From assembly GCA_947450405.1 (NCBI GenBank), contig CANFVI010000031.1, positions 1 through 12,968 on the forward strand: DNA of 12,968 nucleotides. The letters run 5' to 3'. The notes beneath the pieces were generated by a model. The model did no database searches and was not told where the DNA came from. It was given only the letters and a program-made list of their open reading frames with translations. Source of the stretch: Flavobacteriales bacterium (GTDB taxonomy: Bacteria; Bacteroidota; Bacteroidia; NS11-12g; UBA955). Shown here in pieces: positions 6,577-12,968 of this stretch. The position numbers and the translations under genes were made by a program. The first letter of the stretch is position 1. The number at the start of each line of letters is the position of its first letter.

Positions 6577-9060
6577 TTATTTGTTTTTATTTTTTTCTTT
6601 TAATGGCTTCATGATGTCAATTGGATGTTTTACTTTTTCATCTAAAAGCGCAATATCCAATACCTCAAACATGTTTTTCACATAGTGAAATGTCATGCCA
6701 CTTAAGAAATCTTTTGGTATGTCTAAGATGTCCTTTTTGTTTTGCTCACAAAGAATAATATCTTCGATTCCAGCACGCTTTGCTGCCAAAATCTTTTCCT
6801 TAATACCTCCAACTGGCAATACCTTACCGCGCAATGTAATTTCGCCTGTCATTGCCAATTTATTCCTAATTTTTCGTTGAGTAAACAATGAAGCCAATGA
6901 TGTCAACACCGTAATACCTGCTGAAGGACCATCCTTTGGAATTGAACCTGCAGGAAAATGCACGTGCACATTCCAATAGTCAAAAACTGCCGAATCAAGT
7001 TCTAGATAGTCAGAATGCGATTTCAAAAAGGTATGCGCCAAGCTCACACTTTCTTTCATCACATCACCGAGTTGACCCGTTAATTTGAATTCGCCTTTTC
7101 CGGCAGTTAAGGAACTCTCAACGAATAAAACGGAACCACCCATAGGACTCCATGCCAATCCTGTAACTACCCCAGCTGTTAAATTATTTTCATACAATTC
7201 TGGCTCCATTTTTTCAGGACCCAAAATTTCTTCAACGTCTTTATTTGTAAGTACTTTTTTGAAGGATTCTTCAGCGGCAACCAATTTGGCATTGAATCTA
7301 GCCAACGAAGCAATTTTCTTATCTAATCCCCTTACACCACTTTCTCTCGTATATTGTTCAACAATCAATTCAACCGCTTCATCATTTATTTTAAACTGAG
7401 ATGATTTTAAGCCATGGGCTTTGCGTTGCTTCGGAATTAAGTATTTTTTAGCAATTTCAATTTTCTCTTCTAAAGAATATCCGTTGATATCAATGATTTC
7501 CATTCTATCAAGCAAAGCTGGCTGAATGGTATCAAGAGAATTTGCAGTTGCAACAAATAAAACCTTACTTAGATCATAATCCATTTCAAGGTAATTGTCG
7601 TAGAATGCAGAATTTTGTTCTGGGTCCAAAACTTCTAACAAAGCACTACTTGGGTCACCTCTAAAATCCCTTCCTAATTTATCAATTTCATCCAGAACGA
7701 ATACTGGATTTGACGATGCTGCTTTTTTAAGGTTTTGAACAATACGACCTGGCATAGCTCCAATGTATGTTTTACGGTGTCCACGTATCTCCGATTCGTC
7801 GTGTAATCCACCCAAGCTCATTCTGATATACTTTCTATCTAATGCCCTTGCAATACTCTTACCAAGTGAAGTTTTACCTACACCAGGAGGTCCATACAAA
7901 CAAATTATTGGACTTTTTAAATCCCCTTTTAATTTCAATACTGCCAAATACTCAATGATGCGTTTTTTAACTTTTTCCAAGCCAAAATGATCTTCATCCA
8001 AAACCTCTTGGGCATGTTTTAAATCAAAATTATCTTTGGTATAGCTATCCCAAGGTAATTCCAACAGTAATTGCAAATAATTTAATCCGACAGAATAATC
8101 TGGTGAGGCTGGGTTAACGCGTTGTAAACGGTCTAATTCTTTGTTAAATTGTTCTTTAACCTCTTTTTTCCAAGCTTTTTTATCGCCTTTTTCTCTTAAA
8201 TTCTGAATTTCCTTATCTGGAGTATCACCACCCAATTCTTCTTGAATTGCACGAATTTGTTGTTGAAGGAAATATTCACGTTGCTGCTTATCCATATCAA
8301 CCCGAACCCTACTTTGGATTTGATCTTTCAATTCCAACATTTGTAGTTCTTTGGTAATATGTTCTAATATTTTTTCAGCACGTTTTTTCGGGTGAATTAT
8401 TTCTAAAACTTCTTGCTTCTCTCCTACAGAAATATTCATATTGCTGGCCACAAAATGAACCAAGAATATACTTGAATCAATGTTTTTGATTGCAATTGAG
8501 GCTTCTGAAGGAATATTTGGCGCGAGGTTGATAATGTTGTAAGAGATATCTTTGATAGAGCTTACAATTGCCTTGTATTCTTTATCTTCTTTAAAATTAG
8601 CATCAGGATAAGTAGAAGCATTTGCCCTGAAATAAGGTTCAGCTGAAACAAACTGATCTAATTTAATTCTTCTTTTACCTTGAATAATAACTGTTGTTGT
8701 TCCATCGGGCATTCTCATTACTTTGATGATTTTAGCCAATGTACCAACCGTATATAAATCTTCTATTTGTGGATCTTCAACTTCTGGATGTATTTGAGAA
8801 ACGACAGCAATAATATTGTCTTTTTTACTCGCATCTTTGATTAATTTGATGCTTTTGTCTCTGCCAACAGTAATTGGGAATATTACACCTGGAAACAACA
8901 CTGTGTTTTTAATAGCAAGTACCGGAATTTCATCAGGAATTTCCATCTTATTGCTTTCGTCTTCTTCTTGCTTAGAGAATAATGGCAAAAACTCTGGAGA
9001 TTCATCCACTGTATCTTCCTCGCTATTAAATCTGATAAATGTATTTTTATTATTAAACAT
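6577..9060 (-). CDS. lon: ATP-dependent Lon protease
   Basis: Cytoplasmic hexameric AAA+ serine protease that degrades misfolded and specific regulatory proteins. Residues 1-42 are an acidic N-terminal extension before the LON substrate-binding domain (about 43-245, starting PVLAIKNTVLFPG). A helical region follows (about 250-340, with QQREYFLQQQIRAIQEELG). The AAA+ module has Walker A GPPGVGKT (390-397), Walker B VFVLDE (453-458), sensor-1 Asn507, an arginine-finger candidate Arg519 and sensor-2 Arg577. The protease domain has catalytic Ser713 in KDGPSAGI and Lys756 in GGIKEK, 43 residues apart as in E. coli Lon (S679/K722). All key residues are present, and the 827-residue length is typical of Bacteroidota Lon (E. 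coli has 784). It has its own promoter and heads a minus-strand run of small-gap genes. Confidence 0.98.
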   Translation of the reverse strand: MFNNKNTFIRFNSEEDTVDESPEFLPLFSKQEEDESNKMEIPDEIPVLAIKNTVLFPGVIFPITVGRDKSIKLIKDASKKDNIIAVVSQIHPEVEDPQIEDLYTVGTLAKIIKVMRMPDGTTTVIIQGKRRIKLDQFVSAEPYFRANASTYPDANFKEDKEYKAIVSSIKDISYNIINLAPNIPSEASIAIKNIDSSIFLVHFVASNMNISVGEKQEVLEIIHPKKRAEKILEHITKELQMLELKDQIQSRVRVDMDKQQREYFLQQQIRAIQEELGGDTPDKEIQNLREKGDKKAWKKEVKEQFNKELDRLQRVNPASPDYSVGLNYLQLLLELPWDSYTKDNFDLKHAQEVLDEDHFGLEKVKKRIIEYLAVLKLKGDLKSPIICLYGPPGVGKTSLGKSIARALDRKYIRMSLGGLHDESEIRGHRKTYIGAMPGRIVQNLKKAASSNPVFVLDEIDKLGRDFRGDPSSALLEVLDPEQNSAFYDNYLEMDYDLSKVLFVATANSLDTIQPALLDRMEIIDINGYSLEEKIEIAKKYLIPKQRKAHGLKSSQFKINDEAVELIVEQYTRESGVRGLDKKIASLARFNAKLVAAEESFKKVLTNKDVEEILGPEKMEPELYENNLTAGVVTGLAWSPMGGSVLFVESSLTAGKGEFKLTGQLGDVMKESVSLAHTFLKSHSDYLELDSAVFDYWNVHVHFPAGSIPKDGPSAGITVLTSLASLFTQRKIRNKLAMTGEITLRGKVLPVGGIKEKILAAKRAGIEDIILCEQNKKDILDIPKDFLSGMTFHYVKNMFEVLDIALLDEKVKHPIDIMKPLKEKNKNK

Positions 9061-9092
9061 CTTAAGGGTTAACCTATATTCAATGGTTGTGC

Positions 9093-9125
9093 CAAAGATA
9101 GAATACTTGGTTTATATTGTTCAAA
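9093..9125 (-). promoter_or_regulatory. Bacteroidota-type promoter of lon
   Basis: Read on the minus strand: TTTG (9125-9122), a 21-base spacer, then TATCTTTG (9100-9093), an exact match to the TAnnTTTG -7 box used by the Bacteroidota primary sigma factor, with the -33 box at accepted spacing. Transcription would start near 9086, leaving a leader of about 25 bases before the lon ATG at 9060. No CIRCE-like heat-shock operator is visible nearby. Confidence 0.75.
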
Positions 9126-9258
9126 AAAAAGATAGAATGACAAAAAATATTTGAAATTCATAAAAACAACTGACATCAGAAAGCAAAACCGACATTTTGA
9201 CATATTAAAAGGCTTAAGTTGGTTGCTTGTAGGTTAATTGCATAAAAAAAAACAATTC

Positions 9259-9295
9259 AAATTTGCATTTGTCGCTGATTTGACGAAATTTGCAT
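9259..9295 (+). repeat. Direct repeat AAATTTGCAT in the lipoprotein promoter
   Basis: The ten bases AAATTTGCAT occur exactly twice, at 9259-9268 and 9286-9295, with start points 27 bases apart. Each copy overlaps one promoter element (the -33 TTTG and the -7 box of the 9316 gene), so part of the repetition simply comes from the TTTG shared by both boxes. The flanking AAA and CAT are not explained by the promoter consensus and could be an operator. This is inference. Confidence 0.4.
9262..9292 (+). promoter_or_regulatory. Bacteroidota-type promoter of the lipoprotein gene
   Basis: TTTG (9262-9265), a 19-base spacer and GAAATTTG (9285-9292) match TTTG/TAnnTTTG with one mismatch (first T to G). 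The predicted start near 9299 leaves a leader of about 17 bases, A-rich (ACATAAAAACAAT), before the ATG at 9316, typical of well-translated Bacteroidota genes. The rest of the 255-base divergent region (9126-9258) shows no gene or stable hairpin. Confidence 0.6.
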
Positions 9296-9315
9296 AAAAC
9301 AAACATAAAAACAAT

Positions 9316-10170
9316 ATGAAATTAAGAAACATTATTTTGTCACTGTCAATTGCTTCAATGGCATTTTTGGCATCTTGTGGCGACAAAACTTCGTCAAATC
9401 CTAAGCCAACTATTTCTTTGAAATCTGTATCAAACTACAACCCTACAACGGGTACAGTTAATATGGGTTCTGTAATTACTGTTAACGTTATTTCAACTGC
9501 TGGTTCTGATGCAATGAAAAACATTGTAATAACTGCTAAATTGGCAAATGGTTCAACAAAAACTATTTTAGATACCGCTTTAATTTCTAAAAACATTGAT
9601 TTCACGAGATCTATTGCTTGTCAAGGTGGTGTAGGCGATGTTGTAGTTTATACATTTACTGCAAATGACAATAACGGAGAAAGTGCTTCAACTCAACTTT
9701 CTACTTCAATTATTCCTGAAGATTTGCCTTTAGATGGTATTGCTGATCAAAAAGTATACAATGCTTTGGCAACAGGATTTAATAGTGCTTACAACCTTGA
9801 GTTGTCAGTTCCTATTTCTTCTGGTTCTCCAAGTGTGAAAGATATATTAGACAAAACCCCTTCTGGTGCTGCACAATGGGCTAACACTTGGGGATCTGGT
9901 AACGGTTCTAAGTTCGTGAAATGTACTTCGAATGATTATAACAATGCTGCGAGTACTACTTATCTTTATAATCTTTGGGTAGCTGGAAAAGCAACTGCAA
10001 CAGATCAAATTTCAGGAATGAAAGTTGGTGATGTTTATTTGGTAAAAACTGGACAATCTGGTGTTACTTTCGGATTGTACCTTTTGAATATTACTTCTGT
10101 AAATGATATAGCTGCTCCAGGAAATCAAAATGATTTTATTATTTTTGATTACAAAAAATTTACTCCATAA
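9316..10170 (+). CDS. Lipoprotein with an N-terminal Ig/PKD-like domain, unknown function, 284 residues
   Basis: The N-terminus is a lipoprotein signal: MKLRN, a hydrophobic core, and the lipobox LASC with Cys21 as the lipidated residue. The following Gly-Asp-Lys-Thr-Ser-Ser is a flexible tether. Residues about 30-132 look like an Ig/PKD-type beta sandwich, with a VVVYTFTANDNNGESAS segment typical of the last strands of such domains. Residues about 135-284 form a second domain beginning near the DGIADQKVYN segment, rich in Ser, Asn, Gly and Tyr and ending in alternating strands (DVYLVKTG, FGLYLLNITSV, DFIIFDYKKF). I cannot name that domain. The location is the periplasm-facing or surface face of the outer membrane. 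The gene has its own promoter and strong terminator, and its codon choice (mostly NNT for Ser, Thr and Gly) looks more biased than its neighbours', which suggests strong expression. That last point is by eye only. Confidence 0.87.
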   Translation: MKLRNIILSLSIASMAFLASCGDKTSSNPKPTISLKSVSNYNPTTGTVNMGSVITVNVISTAGSDAMKNIVITAKLANGSTKTILDTALISKNIDFTRSIACQGGVGDVVVYTFTANDNNGESASTQLSTSIIPEDLPLDGIADQKVYNALATGFNSAYNLELSVPISSGSPSVKDILDKTPSGAAQWANTWGSGNGSKFVKCTSNDYNNAASTTYLYNLWVAGKATATDQISGMKVGDVYLVKTGQSGVTFGLYLLNITSVNDIAAPGNQNDFIIFDYKKFTP

Positions 10171-10187
10171 TATTTTTTGCACATATC

Positions 10188-10220
10188 ACAAAAAACCCCC
10201 GACATTCGGGGGTTTTTTGT
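10188..10220 (+). terminator. Intrinsic terminator after the lipoprotein gene
   Basis: A 15-base-pair stem (10188-10202 with 10206-10220) with a CAT loop carries five G-C pairs (CCCCC/GGGGG) followed by six T. It starts 18 bases after the lipoprotein stop and ends 46 bases before the pfkA start. The A-run on the left arm pairs with the T-run, so it could also work in reverse, but no minus-strand gene ends there. Confidence 0.9.
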
Positions 10221-10266
10221 TTAATTTGAATATTATTTATTATTAAAATTTAACGAATACCATATT

Positions 10267-11235
10267 GTGAAAAGAATTGCTGTTTTAACTTCAGGTGGCG
10301 ATGCCCCAGGAATGAATGCCTGCATCCGTGCAGTGGTGCGCGCTGGTGTACATTTCGACCTTGAAATTTTTGGTATCCATGGAGGTTACCAAGGACTTAT
10401 TGAAAATAATATTACCACAATGGATGCCTCCTCAGTGGCCAATATTATTCAATATGGTGGTACCATATTAAAAACCGCACGAAGCAAAGAGTTCATGACT
10501 GCTGAGGGACGTTTAAAGGCTTATCATAATTTGAAGGCTTTAAATATTGAAGGTTTGGTTTGTATTGGTGGAAACGGAACTTATACAGGTGCAATGATTT
10601 TCGAAAAAGAATTTGGAATTCCTAGTGTTGGTTGCCCAGGCACTATTGATAACGATTTATATGGAACAGATTACACCATTGGCTACGATACTGCAATCAA
10701 TACTGCTGTTGAAGCAATTGATAAAATTCGTGACACCGCAGATGCCCACAACAGGGTTTTCTTTATTGAGGTAATGGGTCGACATTCTGGACATATTGCA
10801 CTTTATGCAGGTATTGCAGGTGGTGCCGAAGGAATATTTATCCCAGAAAAAGAACATGAATTTGATGATATTGTGAAAATCTATGAGAAAAAATCTAGAA
10901 CCAAACAATTTTCTATTTTCGTAGTTGCAGAAGGAGATGAAGATGGACATGCATTTGAAGTGGCGAAGAAATTTCAAGAAAAATTTCCAGATACTGATAG
11001 CAGAGTTACCGTTTTGGGACATATTCAAAGAGGTGGTAAACCTTCCGCAAACGACAGAATATTGGCATCTAGATTGGGTGCGCATGCTGTAAAAGCATTA
11101 CTTGAAGGACAACGAAATGTGGCTGTGGGTGTAATTGCCAATGACATTGCTTTTACTTCTTTTGAAGATGCCATTTATCATAAAAAAGATATCAATGAAA
11201 AACTTTGGGTGATGAATGATATCATTACCCGTTAA
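10267..11235 (+). CDS. pfkA: ATP-dependent 6-phosphofructokinase
   Basis: Phosphorylates fructose 6-phosphate to fructose 1,6-bisphosphate, the committed step of glycolysis, as a cytoplasmic tetramer. The start is GTG at 10267, chosen because it gives the conserved N-terminus KRIAVLTSGGDAPGMNA. Visible motifs are GGDAPGMN (10-17), Arg72, PGTIDND (124-130) with catalytic Asp128 and Asp130, the substrate segment EVMGRHSG (168-175), Glu222, Arg246 and HIQRGG (252-257). Gly104 and Gly125 at the positions that separate ATP- from PPi-dependent enzymes indicate ATP use. Basic residues of the effector site of E. coli PfkA (Arg21, Arg25, Arg155, Arg211, Lys213) are kept, so allosteric control is plausible. 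Oddity: the usual GGDG(S/T) motif is GGNGT, with Asn103 where E. coli has Mg-ATP ligand Asp103. Length 322 is normal (E. coli 320). No convincing promoter is visible in the 46 bases upstream. recN follows after 12 bases. Confidence 0.97.
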   Translation: MKRIAVLTSGGDAPGMNACIRAVVRAGVHFDLEIFGIHGGYQGLIENNITTMDASSVANIIQYGGTILKTARSKEFMTAEGRLKAYHNLKALNIEGLVCIGGNGTYTGAMIFEKEFGIPSVGCPGTIDNDLYGTDYTIGYDTAINTAVEAIDKIRDTADAHNRVFFIEVMGRHSGHIALYAGIAGGAEGIFIPEKEHEFDDIVKIYEKKSRTKQFSIFVVAEGDEDGHAFEVAKKFQEKFPDTDSRVTVLGHIQRGGKPSANDRILASRLGAHAVKALLEGQRNVAVGVIANDIAFTSFEDAIYHKKDINEKLWVMNDIITR

Positions 11236-11247
11236 AAATAGCCAACT

Positions 11248-12915
11248 ATGCTTACGAATCTCCTCATTAAAAATTATGCATTAATCAAAGAACTCAATAT
11301 TTCTATTGATAAAAATCTAACTACAATTACCGGTGAAACTGGTGCGGGTAAAAGTATTTTATTGGGTGCAATTGGATTGGTTTTGGGCCAAAGAGCAGAT
11401 AATTCATCCATTGCCGATCAATCTGAAAAATGCATTATTGAGGCTACTTTCGATATTAAAAACCTAACACTAAAAGCATTATTTGAGGAAATAGAAGTAG
11501 ATTACCACGATGAATGTGTCATTCGAAGAGAAATTCTACCGAATGGAAAATCAAGATCATTCATCAATGACACGCCAGCGAATTTAAATCAATTGAAACA
11601 ACTCGGCGCTCAACTTATTGAAGTCCATACCCAAAATACTGGGCTGCTTATTTCTAATCCCGACGAACAAATTCACTTGTTAGATGATTTTGGGGGATAT
11701 AAATCCTTGATTGATGATTACAAAAAAGCATATGCGCACTTTTCAACTTCAACCAAAAATTTAAACACTTTACTTTTAAGTCAATCGCAATTTATCAAAG
11801 AAAAAGAGTTTATTCAGTTCCAATTTGATGAAATATACAACTTTCAACCAATTGAAAAAGAAGAAATATCCATTGAAGAAGAAATAACGCTCCTCACCCA
11901 AGCTTCAAACATTACACAGGCGTTGGGTCAAGCAAATAAACAAATTAATGAAGCTGAAAATAGTTTGATAGATCAACTAAACTATTTAAAGAATCAAATC
12001 AAACCCATTGCGCAATTGAATGATTCTATTTCGAGTGTATTTACAAGATTAGAAACCACAATTGTTGAATTAAAAGACATTGGTTTCGAAGCAGAGAACA
12101 TTGCTGAAAAAATAGAAGAAAATCCAGCTGCACTTGATACTTTGAACGAAAGATTGCTAAAAATGCAGAATTTATTCAGAAAACACCAAGTTGAAAGTGC
12201 CGATGAATTATTGCATTTACAAAATGAACTAGAAATCAAATTGCAACAAAGTCAGAATATTGACGACGAAATTATTTCCCTCAAAAACGAAGTAAAAAAA
12301 GCCAAAGAAAACGCATTTGTTTTGGCCAAAAAATTAACAGAAAGCAGATTAAATGCGAGTAAGTTATTGGCTGAAGAAACAAAAAATATCTTGGTTAATT
12401 TAGCTATCCCACACGCACAAATTGAATTCAAAGTAGATACGAGCAACAGCGAATTAAGTCCTTTGGGTGTTGATACAGTAAACATATTATTTTCTGCCAA
12501 TTTAGGAAAATCGCCACAGTTGCTATCTCAAGTTGCGTCGGGTGGTGAAATATCCAGATTGAATTTTACATTTAGAAGTTTAATTGCAAAAAACAAAAAC
12601 CTACCTACCCTCATTTACGATGAAGCGGATACCGGTATTAGCGGTGAAGTTGCCTCCAAAATGGGTGCGATGATGCGTCAATTGGGTAATTTCCATCAGG
12701 TTATTTCAATAACACATTTGCCTCAAGTTGCTGCGGCAGGTCAAAATCAATGGTTGGTTTATAAATCCGTTGCCGAAAACAAAACACTTTCGTCTGTTAA
12801 GAAACTTGATTTTAATGAGAGAATTACTGTTTTAGGACAAATGCTTAGCGGAACAAATCCAACAGATGCTGCTTTAAGTAACGCGAAAGAGTTATTGGAT
12901 CAATACACTTTATAA
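11248..12915 (+). CDS. recN: DNA repair protein RecN
   Basis: SMC-like ATPase acting in recombinational repair of double-strand breaks, on the nucleoid with RecA. The N-terminal half ATPase has LLIKNYALI followed by Walker A GETGAGKS (29-36). The middle (about 150-380) is helical and coiled-coil, shorter than in true SMC proteins, as expected for RecN. The C-terminal half has the ABC signature VASGGEISR with Ser431-Gly432-Gly433, Walker B LPTLIYDE (452-459, Asp458 and Glu459), the D-loop ADTGISG and the H-loop His490 in SITHLPQVAA. The length of 555 residues matches E. coli RecN (553). The ATG at 11248 lies 12 bases after the pfkA stop, so the two are probably co-transcribed. The C-terminus ends LLDQYTL with no missing domain. 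No SOS-type operator is visible. Confidence 0.97.
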   Translation: MLTNLLIKNYALIKELNISIDKNLTTITGETGAGKSILLGAIGLVLGQRADNSSIADQSEKCIIEATFDIKNLTLKALFEEIEVDYHDECVIRREILPNGKSRSFINDTPANLNQLKQLGAQLIEVHTQNTGLLISNPDEQIHLLDDFGGYKSLIDDYKKAYAHFSTSTKNLNTLLLSQSQFIKEKEFIQFQFDEIYNFQPIEKEEISIEEEITLLTQASNITQALGQANKQINEAENSLIDQLNYLKNQIKPIAQLNDSISSVFTRLETTIVELKDIGFEAENIAEKIEENPAALDTLNERLLKMQNLFRKHQVESADELLHLQNELEIKLQQSQNIDDEIISLKNEVKKAKENAFVLAKKLTESRLNASKLLAEETKNILVNLAIPHAQIEFKVDTSNSELSPLGVDTVNILFSANLGKSPQLLSQVASGGEISRLNFTFRSLIAKNKNLPTLIYDEADTGISGEVASKMGAMMRQLGNFHQVISITHLPQVAAAGQNQWLVYKSVAENKTLSSVKKLDFNERITVLGQMLSGTNPTDAALSNAKELLDQYTL

Positions 12916-12968
12916 CAAGCCATCTTCTTTCGATTGTTGTTCGTAAAAGGTATCAATATTCGTAGGTT
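12910..12968 (-). CDS. Possible 3' end of a convergent gene, product unknown (partial)
   Basis: On the minus strand one frame is open from the window edge and ends with TAA at 12912-12910, giving the tail PTNIDTFYEQQSKEDGLL. The composition looks like a natural hydrophilic C-terminus. If real, it overlaps the last bases of recN by 6, tail to tail. With only 18 codons visible, this could be chance, and no product can be proposed. Confidence 0.35.
   Translation of the reverse strand, partial: PTNIDTFYEQQSKEDGLL

Noticed and set aside
8816..9154. 112-codon plus-strand frame across the lon start and promoter
   Set aside because: Most of it is antisense to lon, it crosses the lon promoter, and its Ser/Leu-rich translation has no domain. 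No promoter or A-rich leader fits its start.
9172..9203. Three copies of GACAT in the divergent intergenic region
   Set aside because: Five-base words recur by chance, the spacing (19 and 8 bases) is irregular, and they do not line up with either promoter.
10221..10266. Search for a separate pfkA promoter in the 46 bases after the terminator
   Set aside because: A TTTG is present at 10225-10228 but no TAnnTTTG-like box lies 19-21 bases after it. The promoter is either divergent from consensus or overlaps the terminator.
10657..11085. 142-codon minus-strand open frame inside pfkA
   Set aside because: It is Cys/Phe/Ile-rich with no family resemblance and sits opposite conserved pfkA codons; it is a shadow frame.
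1..12968. Search for a mobile element, CRISPR array, tRNA, rRNA, riboswitch or defence system
   Set aside because: No transposase, integrase, repeat-spacer array, cloverleaf, conserved leader or defence-type domain was seen; nearly all the sequence is accounted for by the listed genes.

Overview
The window looks like ordinary chromosomal DNA from a member of the Bacteroidota. The reasons are: AT-rich sequence, A-rich leaders without Shine-Dalgarno sites, promoters of the Bacteroidota type (TTTG, about 20 bases, TAnnTTTG), a lipoprotein and exported proteins with Bacteroidota-style signals, and RND and Lon proteins with that phylum's features. I see no rRNA, tRNA, CRISPR array, insertion sequence, prophage or integrase. 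The genus cannot be decided from this sequence alone.

Layout from left to right. (1) Bases 1-3304 hold most of an RND (HAE-1 type) efflux pump inner-membrane subunit, cut at its N-terminus by the window edge and closed by a perfect palindromic terminator. (2) Bases 3396-3965 hold a small exported protein of unknown function. (3) A strong bidirectional terminator at 3988-4027 separates it from a run of minus-strand genes. Read in their own direction these are lon (9060 to 6577), a 55-residue membrane protein (6562 to 6395), an exported protein with a cysteine-less thioredoxin-like C-terminal domain (6386 to 5064), and a membrane-anchored coiled-coil protein (5018 to 4041). Gaps of 14, 8 and 45 bases suggest one transcription unit, started by a good promoter just upstream of lon. 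(4) Bases 9061-9315 are a divergent promoter region. From it a lipoprotein gene (9316-10170) runs to the right, with its own promoter and a strong terminator. (5) pfkA (10267-11235) and recN (11248-12915) follow 12 bases apart, probably as a pair. The last bases may hold the 3' end of a convergent gene that overlaps recN.

How the genes work together. Most of the content is housekeeping: drug or solute efflux, ATP-dependent proteolysis, glycolysis and DNA repair. The least explained part is the set of genes downstream of lon: a tiny membrane protein, a thioredoxin-fold protein without redox cysteines, and a coiled-coil anchor protein. All three are predicted to be in or beyond the inner membrane, which suggests a cell-envelope connection, but no function can be assigned.

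I did not find a clear novel defence, mobile or RNA-based system. The points most worth a second look are the 55-codon gene, the degenerate thioredoxin domain, and an Asp-to-Asn change at the Mg-ATP position of phosphofructokinase.
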